From the NCBI RefSeq assembly GCF_900178525.1, contig NZ_FXDJ01000007.1, forward strand, positions 186,001 through 250,000: 64,000 nt of DNA, given 5' to 3'. Position 1 is the stretch's first letter. Each line of letters opens with the position of its first letter. Made by a program: the position numbers and the translations under genes. The notes beneath the pieces were generated by a model that did not search any database, was not told the origin of the DNA, and saw only the letters and a list, made by a program, of their open reading frames with translations. Below are positions 9,811 to 18,622 of the stretch, one piece after another. This DNA is from Massilibacteroides vaginae (lineage in GTDB: Bacteria; Bacteroidota; Bacteroidia; Bacteroidales; Tannerellaceae).

Positions 9811-10161
9811 ATGCGTAGACGTGTTACTACTTTTTTAATTTTACTGCCATTGGCACTACTCACAAGCTTGCCTTGCTCAATAAAGCAAGACCTCAAGCAG
9901 CTATTGGGTATTTCTGTCAACACATCGGCACAAATAGAAAAGAGTAAGGTCAGCAATAGCATATGTGCTTATACTTCTTTTCAGAAAAAGAAAAGCAACA
10001 AACAGCAACAGCTTAACATCAAGCAGAAGCAAAGCGTTGCGCACTTCCTTATTCAGCCTTTAGTGCCAACTGGTAGTTTGCTTTATCAAAGCTCTGGGTC
10101 TGACCCCGGTACATCATCTACAATCCCCCTATTTCTGGCTTACAGAAAATTAATCATTTGA
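9811..10161 (+). CDS. Small secreted protein of unknown function
   Basis: A 116-residue product starting at ATG 9811. It has an N-terminal signal-like segment (RRR followed by a hydrophobic stretch LILLPLALLTSLPC), a cysteine where a lipobox could lie, then a Lys/Gln-rich middle and no recognisable domain. It precedes the DoxDA gene by 87 bases in the same direction and may share its transcript. TATATCTTT about 50 bases upstream resembles a Bacteroidetes -7 box. I do not recognise the family. The gene could also be a vestige, but the signal-peptide-like start supports a real exported product. Confidence 0.5.
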   Translation: MRRRVTTFLILLPLALLTSLPCSIKQDLKQLLGISVNTSAQIEKSKVSNSICAYTSFQKKKSNKQQQLNIKQKQSVAHFLIQPLVPTGSLLYQSSGSDPGTSSTIPLFLAYRKLII

Positions 10162-10248
10162 TTTAGACTATATATTATTGCAGGTAAGATAACATTTATT
10201 TTACCCGGGTTTTAGTGTATTCAATTTTAAATAATTAATTATCTGTTT

Positions 10249-11274
10249 ATGAAAAATAATCAAGAATTACAGCAAACATATCTTTTAGCAGGAACCTTCA
10301 CATTAGCCTTACGTTTAGTGGTAGGCTGGACCTATTTTTCTGCTTTTTGGAGAAGATTGATTCTCGAAAACAAACTGATTCAGGATGAAGTCGGATATAT
10401 AGGAGAAAAATTCAATCATTTCCTACCTAACGCATTAGGAATAAAACCGATGATCGAATATTTAGTTTCTAACCCCGAAGTGTTATGGTGGGCCATGGTA
10501 ATATTTACGATCATCGAAGCTATAGTAGGATTGTTTATAATGCTGGGGTTATTCACTCGATTGATGAGTGTGGGGGTATTGGGGCTTGCAACCGGAATCT
10601 TATTGGGTTCGGGATGGTTAGGAACTACCTGTTTGGATGAATGGCAAATCGGTATATTAGGAATGGCTACAGGGTTTGCAATTTTCTTTACGGGTGGAGG
10701 TAAATATTCTCTTGATAATTACTTTCAGGAAAAAAGTCTATTCCAACGATTCAAATACGCGTCCATAGTTATGTCCGGTCCATTGCCCTTTAGTAATAAG
10801 TTGATGAAGAAAATCCTCTTATCGGGCACGTTTATTATCTTCTTTATGACCCTGTTTACCAATCAATATTTCCATAATGGAGTATGGGGGAAATTGCATA
10901 ACAAGTCCGTAAAGCCGGTTGTGGAAATTTCGGACACAAAACTATCTAACGGGAAACTGTCATTTACTGTCTTCAGGGTAGAAGGAGCCGATGTATACGG
11001 GTCATTCCTGATTGGTATTCAACTTAAAGATCAAAATGGCAATCTACTTATTGATGAAGATGGAGATTCACTATCTCAGTTTTCAAAATCAAATATTGAC
11101 AACGCTTATGTTGCAAAGGTTGTCCCGGGCAAGCATAGCCTCATCATCCCTTTAGGAAGCAAAGCTACCTTAACGCTTGAAGATGTGAATTTACGAAACA
11201 TACCCCGTGGAGTTTATGAGCTAACGCTTGTTGATATTAGCGGTATTACCTGGACTCAGGAAGTTAATTATTAA
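10249..11274 (+). CDS. DoxD/DoxA fusion (thiosulfate:quinone oxidoreductase-like) membrane protein
   Basis: 341 residues. The N-terminal 200 residues form several membrane helices of the DoxX/DoxD type (LALRLVVGWTYFSAF; IEAIVGLFIMLGLFTRL; GTTCLDEWQIGILGMATG). The C-terminal 120 residues after the last helix form a hydrophilic DoxA-like domain predicted outside the membrane. In the archaeon Acidianus, DoxD and DoxA are separate subunits of thiosulfate:quinone oxidoreductase; a fused form is known from gut Bacteroidetes, where the physiological role is unclear. The gene sits between the split macroglobulin/pbpC partners and is followed by its own terminator, as expected for inserted cargo. The activity on thiosulfate is an inference from family only. 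Confidence 0.8.
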   Translation: MKNNQELQQTYLLAGTFTLALRLVVGWTYFSAFWRRLILENKLIQDEVGYIGEKFNHFLPNALGIKPMIEYLVSNPEVLWWAMVIFTIIEAIVGLFIMLGLFTRLMSVGVLGLATGILLGSGWLGTTCLDEWQIGILGMATGFAIFFTGGGKYSLDNYFQEKSLFQRFKYASIVMSGPLPFSNKLMKKILLSGTFIIFFMTLFTNQYFHNGVWGKLHNKSVKPVVEISDTKLSNGKLSFTVFRVEGADVYGSFLIGIQLKDQNGNLLIDEDGDSLSQFSKSNIDNAYVAKVVPGKHSLIIPLGSKATLTLEDVNLRNIPRGVYELTLVDISGITWTQEVNY

Positions 11275-11289
11275 CGGATTGATATGAAA

Positions 11290-11336
11290 AATGTCCGGAT
11301 CCATGTTAGAAACACGTGATCCGGACATTATTTAAT
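11290..11336 (+). terminator. Terminator after the DoxDA gene
   Basis: Perfect 12-bp arms AATGTCCGGATC (11290-11301) and GATCCGGACATT (11318-11329), 16 bases past the stop codon, then ATTTAATT. The U-tract is weak, but the stem is long. Confidence 0.7.
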
Positions 11337-11387
11337 TACTTCAGCACCGAGCTGCCGACAAATTGATTTCTGCCGGGATCGTACGCT

Positions 11388-12100
11388 TTACCATCCCGGA
11401 TTTTGACCGAGTTTGGGGTTCTTTACGTAATCGACAGCAGGAATCGGATAGAAATATAATTTTTCGTTCCAGGTTCTTTTCTGGTCTTTCATAAAGACTA
11501 ATGTATGCCCATCTTCATCCAACTGGAAATTATTGGTCGCTCCGTTCTCCAATTTCTCCCCAACATACAGGTAATATACACCGGGCACTTTCTCAGGGTT
11601 TAACTGCTTAGTGAAACATACGTCGAGCGTACCGTCATTATTCATATCGTAAGGAACGTCGAGCTCCGGAATATAAATGCCATCCCATACTTTCGTAGCC
11701 ATATCTCCGATCTTCCAGCGACAAATATCCGACCATTCAAAGCCTTCGAAAGAAAGCTCAATCGACCGTTCACGACGGATTTCTAATAGTTCGGGACTAC
11801 TAATAGATGGGAAAAAGCGGTTTTGCAGATAAGTATCGATCTGAACCGGTTTACTGTTCAACCCACCGGTAATGCCGGCACGAGCGCGAAGAACTCCGAT
11901 TGTTTTACTCCAATCGTCATCCGTAAGGGTGCCCAGTTCTGCTTTTGCCTCCGCATAATTCAGAAGCACTTCAGCAAACCGGAAGAAAATCGTATTATTG
12001 TCACAAATATCCACATTATCATACTGAGTAAAATAATTGTCTCCAACCGGATTTTCCGGTTGATCCGAAAAAAACAAGTAGCTTTGTAAGCGCCTGTTTA
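11388..12100 (-). pseudogene. SusD/RagB C-terminal fragment
   Basis: An open frame that reads as the last ~235 residues of a SusD-like glycan-binding lipoprotein: FRFAEVLLNYAEAKAEL, then LRARAGI, the ELLEIRRERSIELSFEGFEW block and the terminal NPKLGQNPGW. Full SusD proteins are about 500-600 residues with a lipoprotein signal peptide. Here the N-terminal half and signal are missing, and the frame runs out at its left-hand (upstream) end into the pbpC promoter region. No SusC gene is adjacent. It is therefore a truncated relic, likely of a lost polysaccharide-utilisation locus. The exact breakpoint is uncertain (about 12090-12170). Confidence 0.8.
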
Positions 12101-12171
12101 AATTTTGCTCGTTGTTGTTTTGAGAATTCTTTTGGAGTTCTATTTTTATTTTATTCTTTGTGAGGTTTTCC

Positions 12172-14544
12172 ATGAGCAAACGAAATTACATAAAAGTTGG
12201 TGGAATAATCCTTTTGATATTCCTTGTAAGCTGGGTGATTCTTTTTATAGCAATTCCACGGCAATTGTTTCGTGTGCCTTATTCTACGCTTTTGTACTCG
12301 GTCGAAGGGGAGCTTCTGGGCGCGAGAATAGCCAGTGATGGACAATGGCGGTTTCCGCAAGCGGATTCATTGCCTGATAAATTCATTTCCTGCCTGACTA
12401 CTTATGAGGATAAACGCTTCTTTTATCATCCCGGTGTAGATCCTGTGGCATTGGTTCGTGCGATAAAGAGTAATCTTCGTTCCAAACAGATCGTTAGTGG
12501 AGGAAGTACGCTAACCATGCAGTTAGCGAGGCAAGCCAGAGGTAATCAGGACAGGAATATATATGAAAAAGGGATCGAAGCATTGTGGGCGCTTTTTCTG
12601 GAAACTACCTACAGTAAACAGGAGATATTAAAGCTGTATGCTTCGCATGCTCCGTTTGGAGGAAATGTGATCGGCATGGAAACGGCAGCCTGGAGGTATT
12701 TCGGCAGAAGCGCGTTTCATTTATCTTGGGCAGAAAGCGCTACGTTGGCCGTTCTTCCCAATGCACCGGCACTAATCCATCCCGGACGTAACAGAACGGC
12801 TCTGAAGAAAAAACGAGACAAACTACTTCTCTCTTTAAAGAACCAACGGATCATTTCCGCCGAGGAATACGACCTGAGTTGTATGGAACCGCTGCCTGAA
12901 GCTCCGCTGCCCTTGCCCGACGAAGCTCCGCATTTATTAGCCCGTATGAGTTTGGAAACTGGTCAAAGCAGACTAAAAACCGCTGTTAAGCAGGAGTTGC
13001 AAAAACAGGTTCAACGAATCACAGACAGTTACGCACGGCAATACAGCAGTAACCATATTTATAATCTCGCAGTTCTTGTAGCCGATGTAAAAACAGGAGA
13101 AACGCTTGCTTACGCCGGGAATGTAAGCTTCAAGGGCGATGAAAAAAGAGGTAATCAGGTAGATATTATTACTTCGCCTCGCAGCACAGGTAGTATTCTA
13201 AAACCATTTTTATACGCCGGCATGTTGCACGACGGACTTTTCCTCCCCGCTACGTTAATATCCGATGTACCACTTAATATTAATGGATTTACACCACAAA
13301 ATTACAATAAGACATTCTTCGGCGCGGTACCCGCTCATCAAGCGATAGAACGTTCGTTGAATGTTCCACTTGTGCGCATGTTGTCGCAATACAACACAGG
13401 GCGATTCATGTCTTTATTAAAATCCCTCGGAATGACCACCTTGCGTTTTAACGAAGAACATTATGGGGCATCACTCATTTTAGGAGGTAGTGAAGGAACG
13501 CTTTGGGATCTTTGTGGTATGTATGCCTCATTATCTCGTGTACTCGGACATTACAGAACATACAACGGGCGATATAATCCGGCAGATATACATCCGCTTG
13601 CACTTGCACCCACAGAAAAAGAGGTTCCGATAACAAATATTACTGATAAAAGACTCACAGATAAGCCGCTGTTATCTGCCGCTTCCCTTTGGTTTATGAC
13701 CGAAGCCATGTCTGCCTTAAACCGCCCCGAAGAGGAAGCCGACTGGCAACAATTCTCTTCTATGAAACAAGTAGCCTGGAAGACAGGAACAAGTTATGGG
13801 GGACGAGACGCCTGGGCAATCGGATTCACACCGGGTCATGTTGTGGGAGTCTGGGTAGGTAATGCTTCGGGAGAGGGTCGTCCGGGATTAACCGGAGTAG
13901 GCAACGCGGCGCCGGTACTGTTCGATGTTTTCTCGCTCCTTCCCTCATCCGGTTGGTTTGATATTCCGTATGATGATTTGGCAGAAACGCCTATTTGCCG
14001 TCACAGCGGACATAAAGCTTCTGCTATGTGCGAACAAACGGATACGGTTTATATCCCGATCTCCGGCAACAAGACAACGATTTGCCCTTACCACCGTTGG
14101 ATTCATTTATCTGCGGATGAACGTTTTCGGGTAAATAGCTCTTGTGAAGCTACGGAAAATATGGTTACACGCTCCTGGTTTGTATTGCCTCCGGCTCAGG
14201 AATATTATTATAGAAATTACCATATTGACTATCGCCCACTCCCACCCTTTAAACCCGGATGCGACGGCACGCAAAGTAAACAGATCGACCTGATCTACCC
14301 CGAACATAACGCTGTACTTTATCTTCCGAAAGGCTTCTCGGGCGAACAGGAAAGTTTTGTTTTCAAAGCCGCTCACGGACGTGACGACGCTACTTTATAT
14401 TGGCATCTGGACGATTCGTTTCTGGGAGAAACGAACGGGCAGCATCAAATAAGTTGCCGCCCGTTGTCCGGTAAACATCTGCTTACCCTTATCGATTCAT
14501 GGGGTAACCAGCGTAAAATTTCTTTTGAAGTAAAAAGCCGGTAA
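12172..14544 (+). CDS. pbpC: Penicillin-binding protein 1C
   Basis: Bifunctional peptidoglycan glycosyltransferase/transpeptidase anchored in the inner membrane. The ATG at 12172 (MSKRNYIK) is preferred over an in-frame GTG at 12160; AGG lies 7-9 bases before it. Features in order: one membrane helix (residues 9-30); a GT51 domain with YEDKRFFYHPGVD, GGSTLTMQ and APFGGNVIGMETAAWRYFG; a transpeptidase with the SxxK serine in STGSILK, SLN and KTGTSYGG; and a C-terminal BiPBP_C beta-domain. The length of 790 is typical. PBP1C and the alpha-2-macroglobulin gene at 3066-8603 are functional partners in many bacteria; here they are still within 4 kb but on opposite strands and separated by foreign-looking DNA. 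Confidence 0.94.
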   Translation: MSKRNYIKVGGIILLIFLVSWVILFIAIPRQLFRVPYSTLLYSVEGELLGARIASDGQWRFPQADSLPDKFISCLTTYEDKRFFYHPGVDPVALVRAIKSNLRSKQIVSGGSTLTMQLARQARGNQDRNIYEKGIEALWALFLETTYSKQEILKLYASHAPFGGNVIGMETAAWRYFGRSAFHLSWAESATLAVLPNAPALIHPGRNRTALKKKRDKLLLSLKNQRIISAEEYDLSCMEPLPEAPLPLPDEAPHLLARMSLETGQSRLKTAVKQELQKQVQRITDSYARQYSSNHIYNLAVLVADVKTGETLAYAGNVSFKGDEKRGNQVDIITSPRSTGSILKPFLYAGMLHDGLFLPATLISDVPLNINGFTPQNYNKTFFGAVPAHQAIERSLNVPLVRMLSQYNTGRFMSLLKSLGMTTLRFNEEHYGASLILGGSEGTLWDLCGMYASLSRVLGHYRTYNGRYNPADIHPLALAPTEKEVPITNITDKRLTDKPLLSAASLWFMTEAMSALNRPEEEADWQQFSSMKQVAWKTGTSYGGRDAWAIGFTPGHVVGVWVGNASGEGRPGLTGVGNAAPVLFDVFSLLPSSGWFDIPYDDLAETPICRHSGHKASAMCEQTDTVYIPISGNKTTICPYHRWIHLSADERFRVNSSCEATENMVTRSWFVLPPAQEYYYRNYHIDYRPLPPFKPGCDGTQSKQIDLIYPEHNAVLYLPKGFSGEQESFVFKAAHGRDDATLYWHLDDSFLGETNGQHQISCRPLSGKHLLTLIDSWGNQRKISFEVKSR

Positions 14545-14549
14545 AAGTA

Positions 14550-16814
14550 TTAACGCGCTGTCAGTTCCAACGTGTACGTTCCGGCGTTAAACTGTCCGGC
14601 ATAAAGGAAAGGTTCATCTTTCACCTTGGTTATTTTGCTCTTCTCTCCATTTTTCGTAAAACTATACCTTGAGTCAGGCACAGGCAGATAAACCTCTGCT
14701 TTCATATTTGACGGAACCACAAGGCGCAGCACATACTTTCCTGAACGGTTCTCTATTTCCATCTTAACCTCACCACGAATAGTCGGGATAACCGCCTTTG
14801 CCCAGTCCAGCGATGCCACCTGAGGCTTCACACGTATTACACCAAAGCCCGGCGTTACAGGCTCTACTCCCATTAGTTTACGGGGTATAATATTCGCGGG
14901 AACAGCACCCCAGGCATGATTCCAGTCCTGATTAGGCTTGTACTTATCATCCCACGCCTCAAGACTGATAGTAGAACCTACCCTTATCATATTATACCAA
15001 CTACGGTCGTCGGTCTTAGTCAACATTTTAAGTCCGTAATCAGAATCAGCAGCGTTATAAATAGCATCCATCAGGAACTGTGAGCCGTAAACACTACAAG
15101 CCATTCCCCGTGAGCGCATAAAATCGAGTACCTTTTCTTTATTTTTTTCCGGCACCAGCCCAAAAGCCAAAGGAAACATATTCGCATGAAGGGAAGAATG
15201 ATCTGTAGCTTCACCATCTACATAATATCCCTTTTCCCTACTCAGGAAAGTTTTATTAAATACATCCTTGACCCGTGCTGTTTCCTTTGTAAAAAACGCA
15301 GCATCATCAGTCTTTCCCAACAAATTGGCAATAACAGCCATTAGTTTCAAAGCTTCATAATGAAAAGCATTCACAACCGTATTATAATTAGTAAATACGT
15401 AGCCATCAGCCTCTCCACCCTCCTGTTTGTTCAGTCCAAGGATTCCCGTATGCGGCCAGTCCACAATATCCTTTATTTCCCCTTTAAAGCGAATTGAAGA
15501 CTGAAAGTCGGGAGTCTGTAGTCCTGTTTTTGTACTAATCAGCCCGTTTTCACCCTTTAAAGCCAATAAAGAACGTGATTTAAGTATATCGTAATTCGCA
15601 AGCAACGACCTACTATCTCCCGTATACATATAATCCTGCCAGGCAATCAATACCGCCTGTAATATCCACTCAGTAGGCCAGGTTGGACGCTCCAACAGAT
15701 ACTCATGCGAACGTCTTGCCATTGAATACTCCCGGTCAACTCCATAATGACAAAGCTGGTTGATCAGCGCATCCGCTTCGTAAGGAATACGCTCTCTGTC
15801 ACCATCCACATAAATCCCAAGAAATGAAGTCGCCTTAATAGAATACTTACACATTTCCCATATCTGATTCAACGTATCATTGCTACATGAGAAGGCAGAA
15901 GCTGTTTCGTCAAACGGATAATTCACACTTTCACGCCCTACGCTAACCGAGTTTAATACATCAGCACTTCCTTCCACCTCACAATATCTAAAAGGCAAAA
16001 CCTCCCCAATATAATCTGGCATCAATACCGCTGCCGAACCTGTATTACGTTTATCTCTGGCAATATTCACCCGATAAGTTGCCGTCCCCTTGATAAGAGG
16101 CAAATTATAAACCTGATACCTGATTGTTCCTCCCGGAGCACGATTAATACGTCCGTTATCGACCCGTTCGCCAAGGTGCACACGCAACGAATCCCCCTCT
16201 TTTTGCGAAGTAACGGTCAGCACCAATTGTCCGAAAGCAGCCTTCGACAAATCATAAAAACGGGTATTCGCATCCACCTGCCGTGAAACTGCTACAGTTT
16301 CTATATTTTTAGCCAACGGATAGCCAGCCGCCTTATATGCACTCAATACATCAGCAGTCTTAAACGCTTTATCGTCCGACCATTCACTCTCAGTTCCATC
16401 AACAGCAAGCACCCGAACCTTCCAAGCATAAACTGTGCCCGGCTTTAAGTCCGGTCCATCATACAGCACACCAACCGACTGATCAGAATAAGTCCAATCA
16501 CTATCCCAAACAAGACTCTTATCCTTTGCGTCAAGCACGTTTATCTGATAAGCCTTTTGCATCACCCCATCTTCAAAGAACGGAACAACCCACGCAAAGA
16601 CAGGTTTAGCAGAGCCAATCTCAACATATTGAATCTGATTAAAAGTCTCATGGATCTGCTCCAAAGGAAGACTGGATAAAAATCCATTTTCATATACCCG
16701 GTCGGTATGTTCGATAAGATCAGTCATCAAACCTGTAGGTTTCTTATTATTGAAAGCATTAACAGATACAATAAAAGCAAGCGTAAAAAACAATGTAAAA
16801 ACAGGCTTATTCAT
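14550..16814 (-). CDS. GH78-like alpha-L-rhamnosidase family protein
   Basis: About 754 residues with an N-terminal signal peptide (MNKPVFTLFFTLAF at 16814; the upstream ATG at 16862 is less likely because it puts 16 residues before the signal). An N-terminal fibronectin-like beta domain (VYAWKVRVLAVDG, ESEWSD) precedes beta-sandwich regions, an (alpha/alpha)6 barrel and a small C-terminal beta domain. The barrel carries DGDRERIPYEAD, equivalent to the catalytic-acid segment of family 78, and NQDWNHAWGAVPANII. These enzymes remove L-rhamnose from glycans in the periplasm or outside the cell. It is the last gene of a SusCD locus, 79 bases after susD, so its substrate is probably the glycan bound by that pair. 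GH78-like proteins can differ in specificity, so rhamnose is likely but not certain. Confidence 0.82.
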   Translation of the reverse strand: MNKPVFTLFFTLAFIVSVNAFNNKKPTGLMTDLIEHTDRVYENGFLSSLPLEQIHETFNQIQYVEIGSAKPVFAWVVPFFEDGVMQKAYQINVLDAKDKSLVWDSDWTYSDQSVGVLYDGPDLKPGTVYAWKVRVLAVDGTESEWSDDKAFKTADVLSAYKAAGYPLAKNIETVAVSRQVDANTRFYDLSKAAFGQLVLTVTSQKEGDSLRVHLGERVDNGRINRAPGGTIRYQVYNLPLIKGTATYRVNIARDKRNTGSAAVLMPDYIGEVLPFRYCEVEGSADVLNSVSVGRESVNYPFDETASAFSCSNDTLNQIWEMCKYSIKATSFLGIYVDGDRERIPYEADALINQLCHYGVDREYSMARRSHEYLLERPTWPTEWILQAVLIAWQDYMYTGDSRSLLANYDILKSRSLLALKGENGLISTKTGLQTPDFQSSIRFKGEIKDIVDWPHTGILGLNKQEGGEADGYVFTNYNTVVNAFHYEALKLMAVIANLLGKTDDAAFFTKETARVKDVFNKTFLSREKGYYVDGEATDHSSLHANMFPLAFGLVPEKNKEKVLDFMRSRGMACSVYGSQFLMDAIYNAADSDYGLKMLTKTDDRSWYNMIRVGSTISLEAWDDKYKPNQDWNHAWGAVPANIIPRKLMGVEPVTPGFGVIRVKPQVASLDWAKAVIPTIRGEVKMEIENRSGKYVLRLVVPSNMKAEVYLPVPDSRYSFTKNGEKSKITKVKDEPFLYAGQFNAGTYTLELTAR

Positions 16815-16893
16815 ATTAAATAAAGTATAGTTTGTTATGCAAATATAACAATCCGGAGGCAATGAACAGAAAACATTACCTCCGAAAGTAAAA

Positions 16894-18603
16894 TTATCTC
16901 CAACCAGGATTTTGTTCCATCGGTATGTCTTTATTACGATCTATGATCTGTTGAGGGATAGGCCATAAATTATAGGTAAAGTTAAGTGTTGCTTTAACTG
17001 TTTCTTTCCAGTAAGCGTATTTCTTTATTCGATCTACAGCAACTGTACCTCCCATTCTCAACAAAGTATTCCAACGATGTTCTTCACCATATAATTCTCT
17101 GGTTCTTTCATCCAGAATGAGATCAATAGTTACATCTCCTGCAGAAACCAAAAACTCACATTCAGCCCGCTCTCTCAGTTTATTAATATCTGCCGCCGCG
17201 TCTTGCGTACGTCCTAAACGCAAATAAGCTTCCGCACGCAACAAGATCGTTTCAGCCAATCGTATAACATAATCATCCCTGAATAAATTACTCATATTCT
17301 CACCTTGCTCCAAACCAACGAACCTATCTGTTGTTAATTTAAAAAAGATGGGATAGGCAATTGTTTTAGCTTTATCATCCATATTTAAAATATTAGCAGG
17401 AATAGGTTTTCCATACAAATCAGGTAAGTCCGGATTGTTACAATAGAATGTACGAATAATATTATGAGAGGAATTACGCATATCGTTTCCAAACTTTCCT
17501 TCCCAAATAATATCACGCGTATAATATGTAGGAGTCACAACAGAAATACCTCTACCTCCTCCATCTTCATAAGCATTAAGAAATGGGCGATACGTAGTTC
17601 CGTCCGCATTTAACCCGGTTAAGTCTCTCAACACAGGACTGAATACACGAGCATATGGTAGTCTGGAATCTTTGTCTTCTGCTAAATAGGATTCAAAGTC
17701 AACTTGAATAGCCCAAATTGATTCCATATTACCTTGTTGGTAATCAATATTTCCATCTCTGAATAAATCCCAATAAACACTTTTATCCGGTTCATCTGCG
17801 CGAGCACCAAAACGGGTTGTCATTAGTCTGTAAGTTCCTCCATCAATTACTTTAGAAGCATATTCCACAGATTTGGCATATGATTCTGTAGCATTACCTG
17901 TTCCACTTTGCTCTTGTTCAACACCTTTAGCCAGATATAATTCCGAAAGAAAATGTTGAGCAGCACCTTTTACAAGACGACCTGCGGCAGGTGTTTTTTC
18001 CGGTAAGTCAGCCAGAATCTCTTCAAAGTCTTTTATTGCAAAATCATATGTCTCAAGTCGTGTTGACCGTCTAAAATCAAATCGAGGTTCTGTGATTAAT
18101 TCATCAATAATAGGAACTCCACCAAAAAGTTCTCCTAAATTGAGGTATGCGTAAGCTCTGAAAAAACGAGCCTGAGCAATCGCATAATTCTTTTCAGCCT
18201 CAGTGGTCCAGGTTATATGAGAAAGACTCGCACCATACAATGCAGTTTGTGCCTTTGCTATCAATTGATACCAATGAGAGTAATTTGTATAAATAACTCC
18301 ATTTTCCGCATTCAGTTTTGTATAATCTGATAATGCACTTGCAATACGTATTGTTGGTACATCCATGACATCAGTACCGTTTCCACGCAAAAGAGTAAGA
18401 CTACTTTCGTCAACAAATCCCATATTTCTAACATGGGAATATAAAGAAGTTACTGCTGATTTTACTTGTTCTGAAGTTGAAAAGACATTATCCAAAGTGT
18501 AGAATGTCTCCGGAGTTTCTTTTAGGAAAACGCTGTCAGAGTCGCATCCGGAAAAAGAAACTAAGGTTAATAAAGCGCCGCTTATAATATGATTTATTTT
18601 CAT
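16894..18603 (-). CDS. SusD/RagB family glycan-binding outer-membrane lipoprotein
   Basis: 569 residues starting at ATG 18603. A signal peptide ends at the lipobox FSGC (Cys20), so it is an outer-membrane lipoprotein. Helical TPR-like SusD signatures are present: ARFFRAYAYLNLGELFGGVPI (split here by length rules into ARFFRAYAYLNLGELF and GGVPI), RLAETILLRAEAYLRLG and the terminal MEQNPGWR. SusD lids the SusC transporter and helps capture oligosaccharides. It lies 19 bases downstream of susC in the same operon. Nothing unusual; the bound sugar cannot be read from sequence. Confidence 0.93.
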   Translation of the reverse strand: MKINHIISGALLTLVSFSGCDSDSVFLKETPETFYTLDNVFSTSEQVKSAVTSLYSHVRNMGFVDESSLTLLRGNGTDVMDVPTIRIASALSDYTKLNAENGVIYTNYSHWYQLIAKAQTALYGASLSHITWTTEAEKNYAIAQARFFRAYAYLNLGELFGGVPIIDELITEPRFDFRRSTRLETYDFAIKDFEEILADLPEKTPAAGRLVKGAAQHFLSELYLAKGVEQEQSGTGNATESYAKSVEYASKVIDGGTYRLMTTRFGARADEPDKSVYWDLFRDGNIDYQQGNMESIWAIQVDFESYLAEDKDSRLPYARVFSPVLRDLTGLNADGTTYRPFLNAYEDGGGRGISVVTPTYYTRDIIWEGKFGNDMRNSSHNIIRTFYCNNPDLPDLYGKPIPANILNMDDKAKTIAYPIFFKLTTDRFVGLEQGENMSNLFRDDYVIRLAETILLRAEAYLRLGRTQDAAADINKLRERAECEFLVSAGDVTIDLILDERTRELYGEEHRWNTLLRMGGTVAVDRIKKYAYWKETVKATLNFTYNLWPIPQQIIDRNKDIPMEQNPGWR

Positions 18604-18622
18604 AATTCAATCTTTAATTCGT

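Noticed and set aside
11388-12179. Treating the SusD frame as a complete 263-residue gene
   Set aside because: The first ~25 residues from ATG 12179 lie in the pbpC promoter region and lack a signal peptide; SusD proteins are about twice as long.
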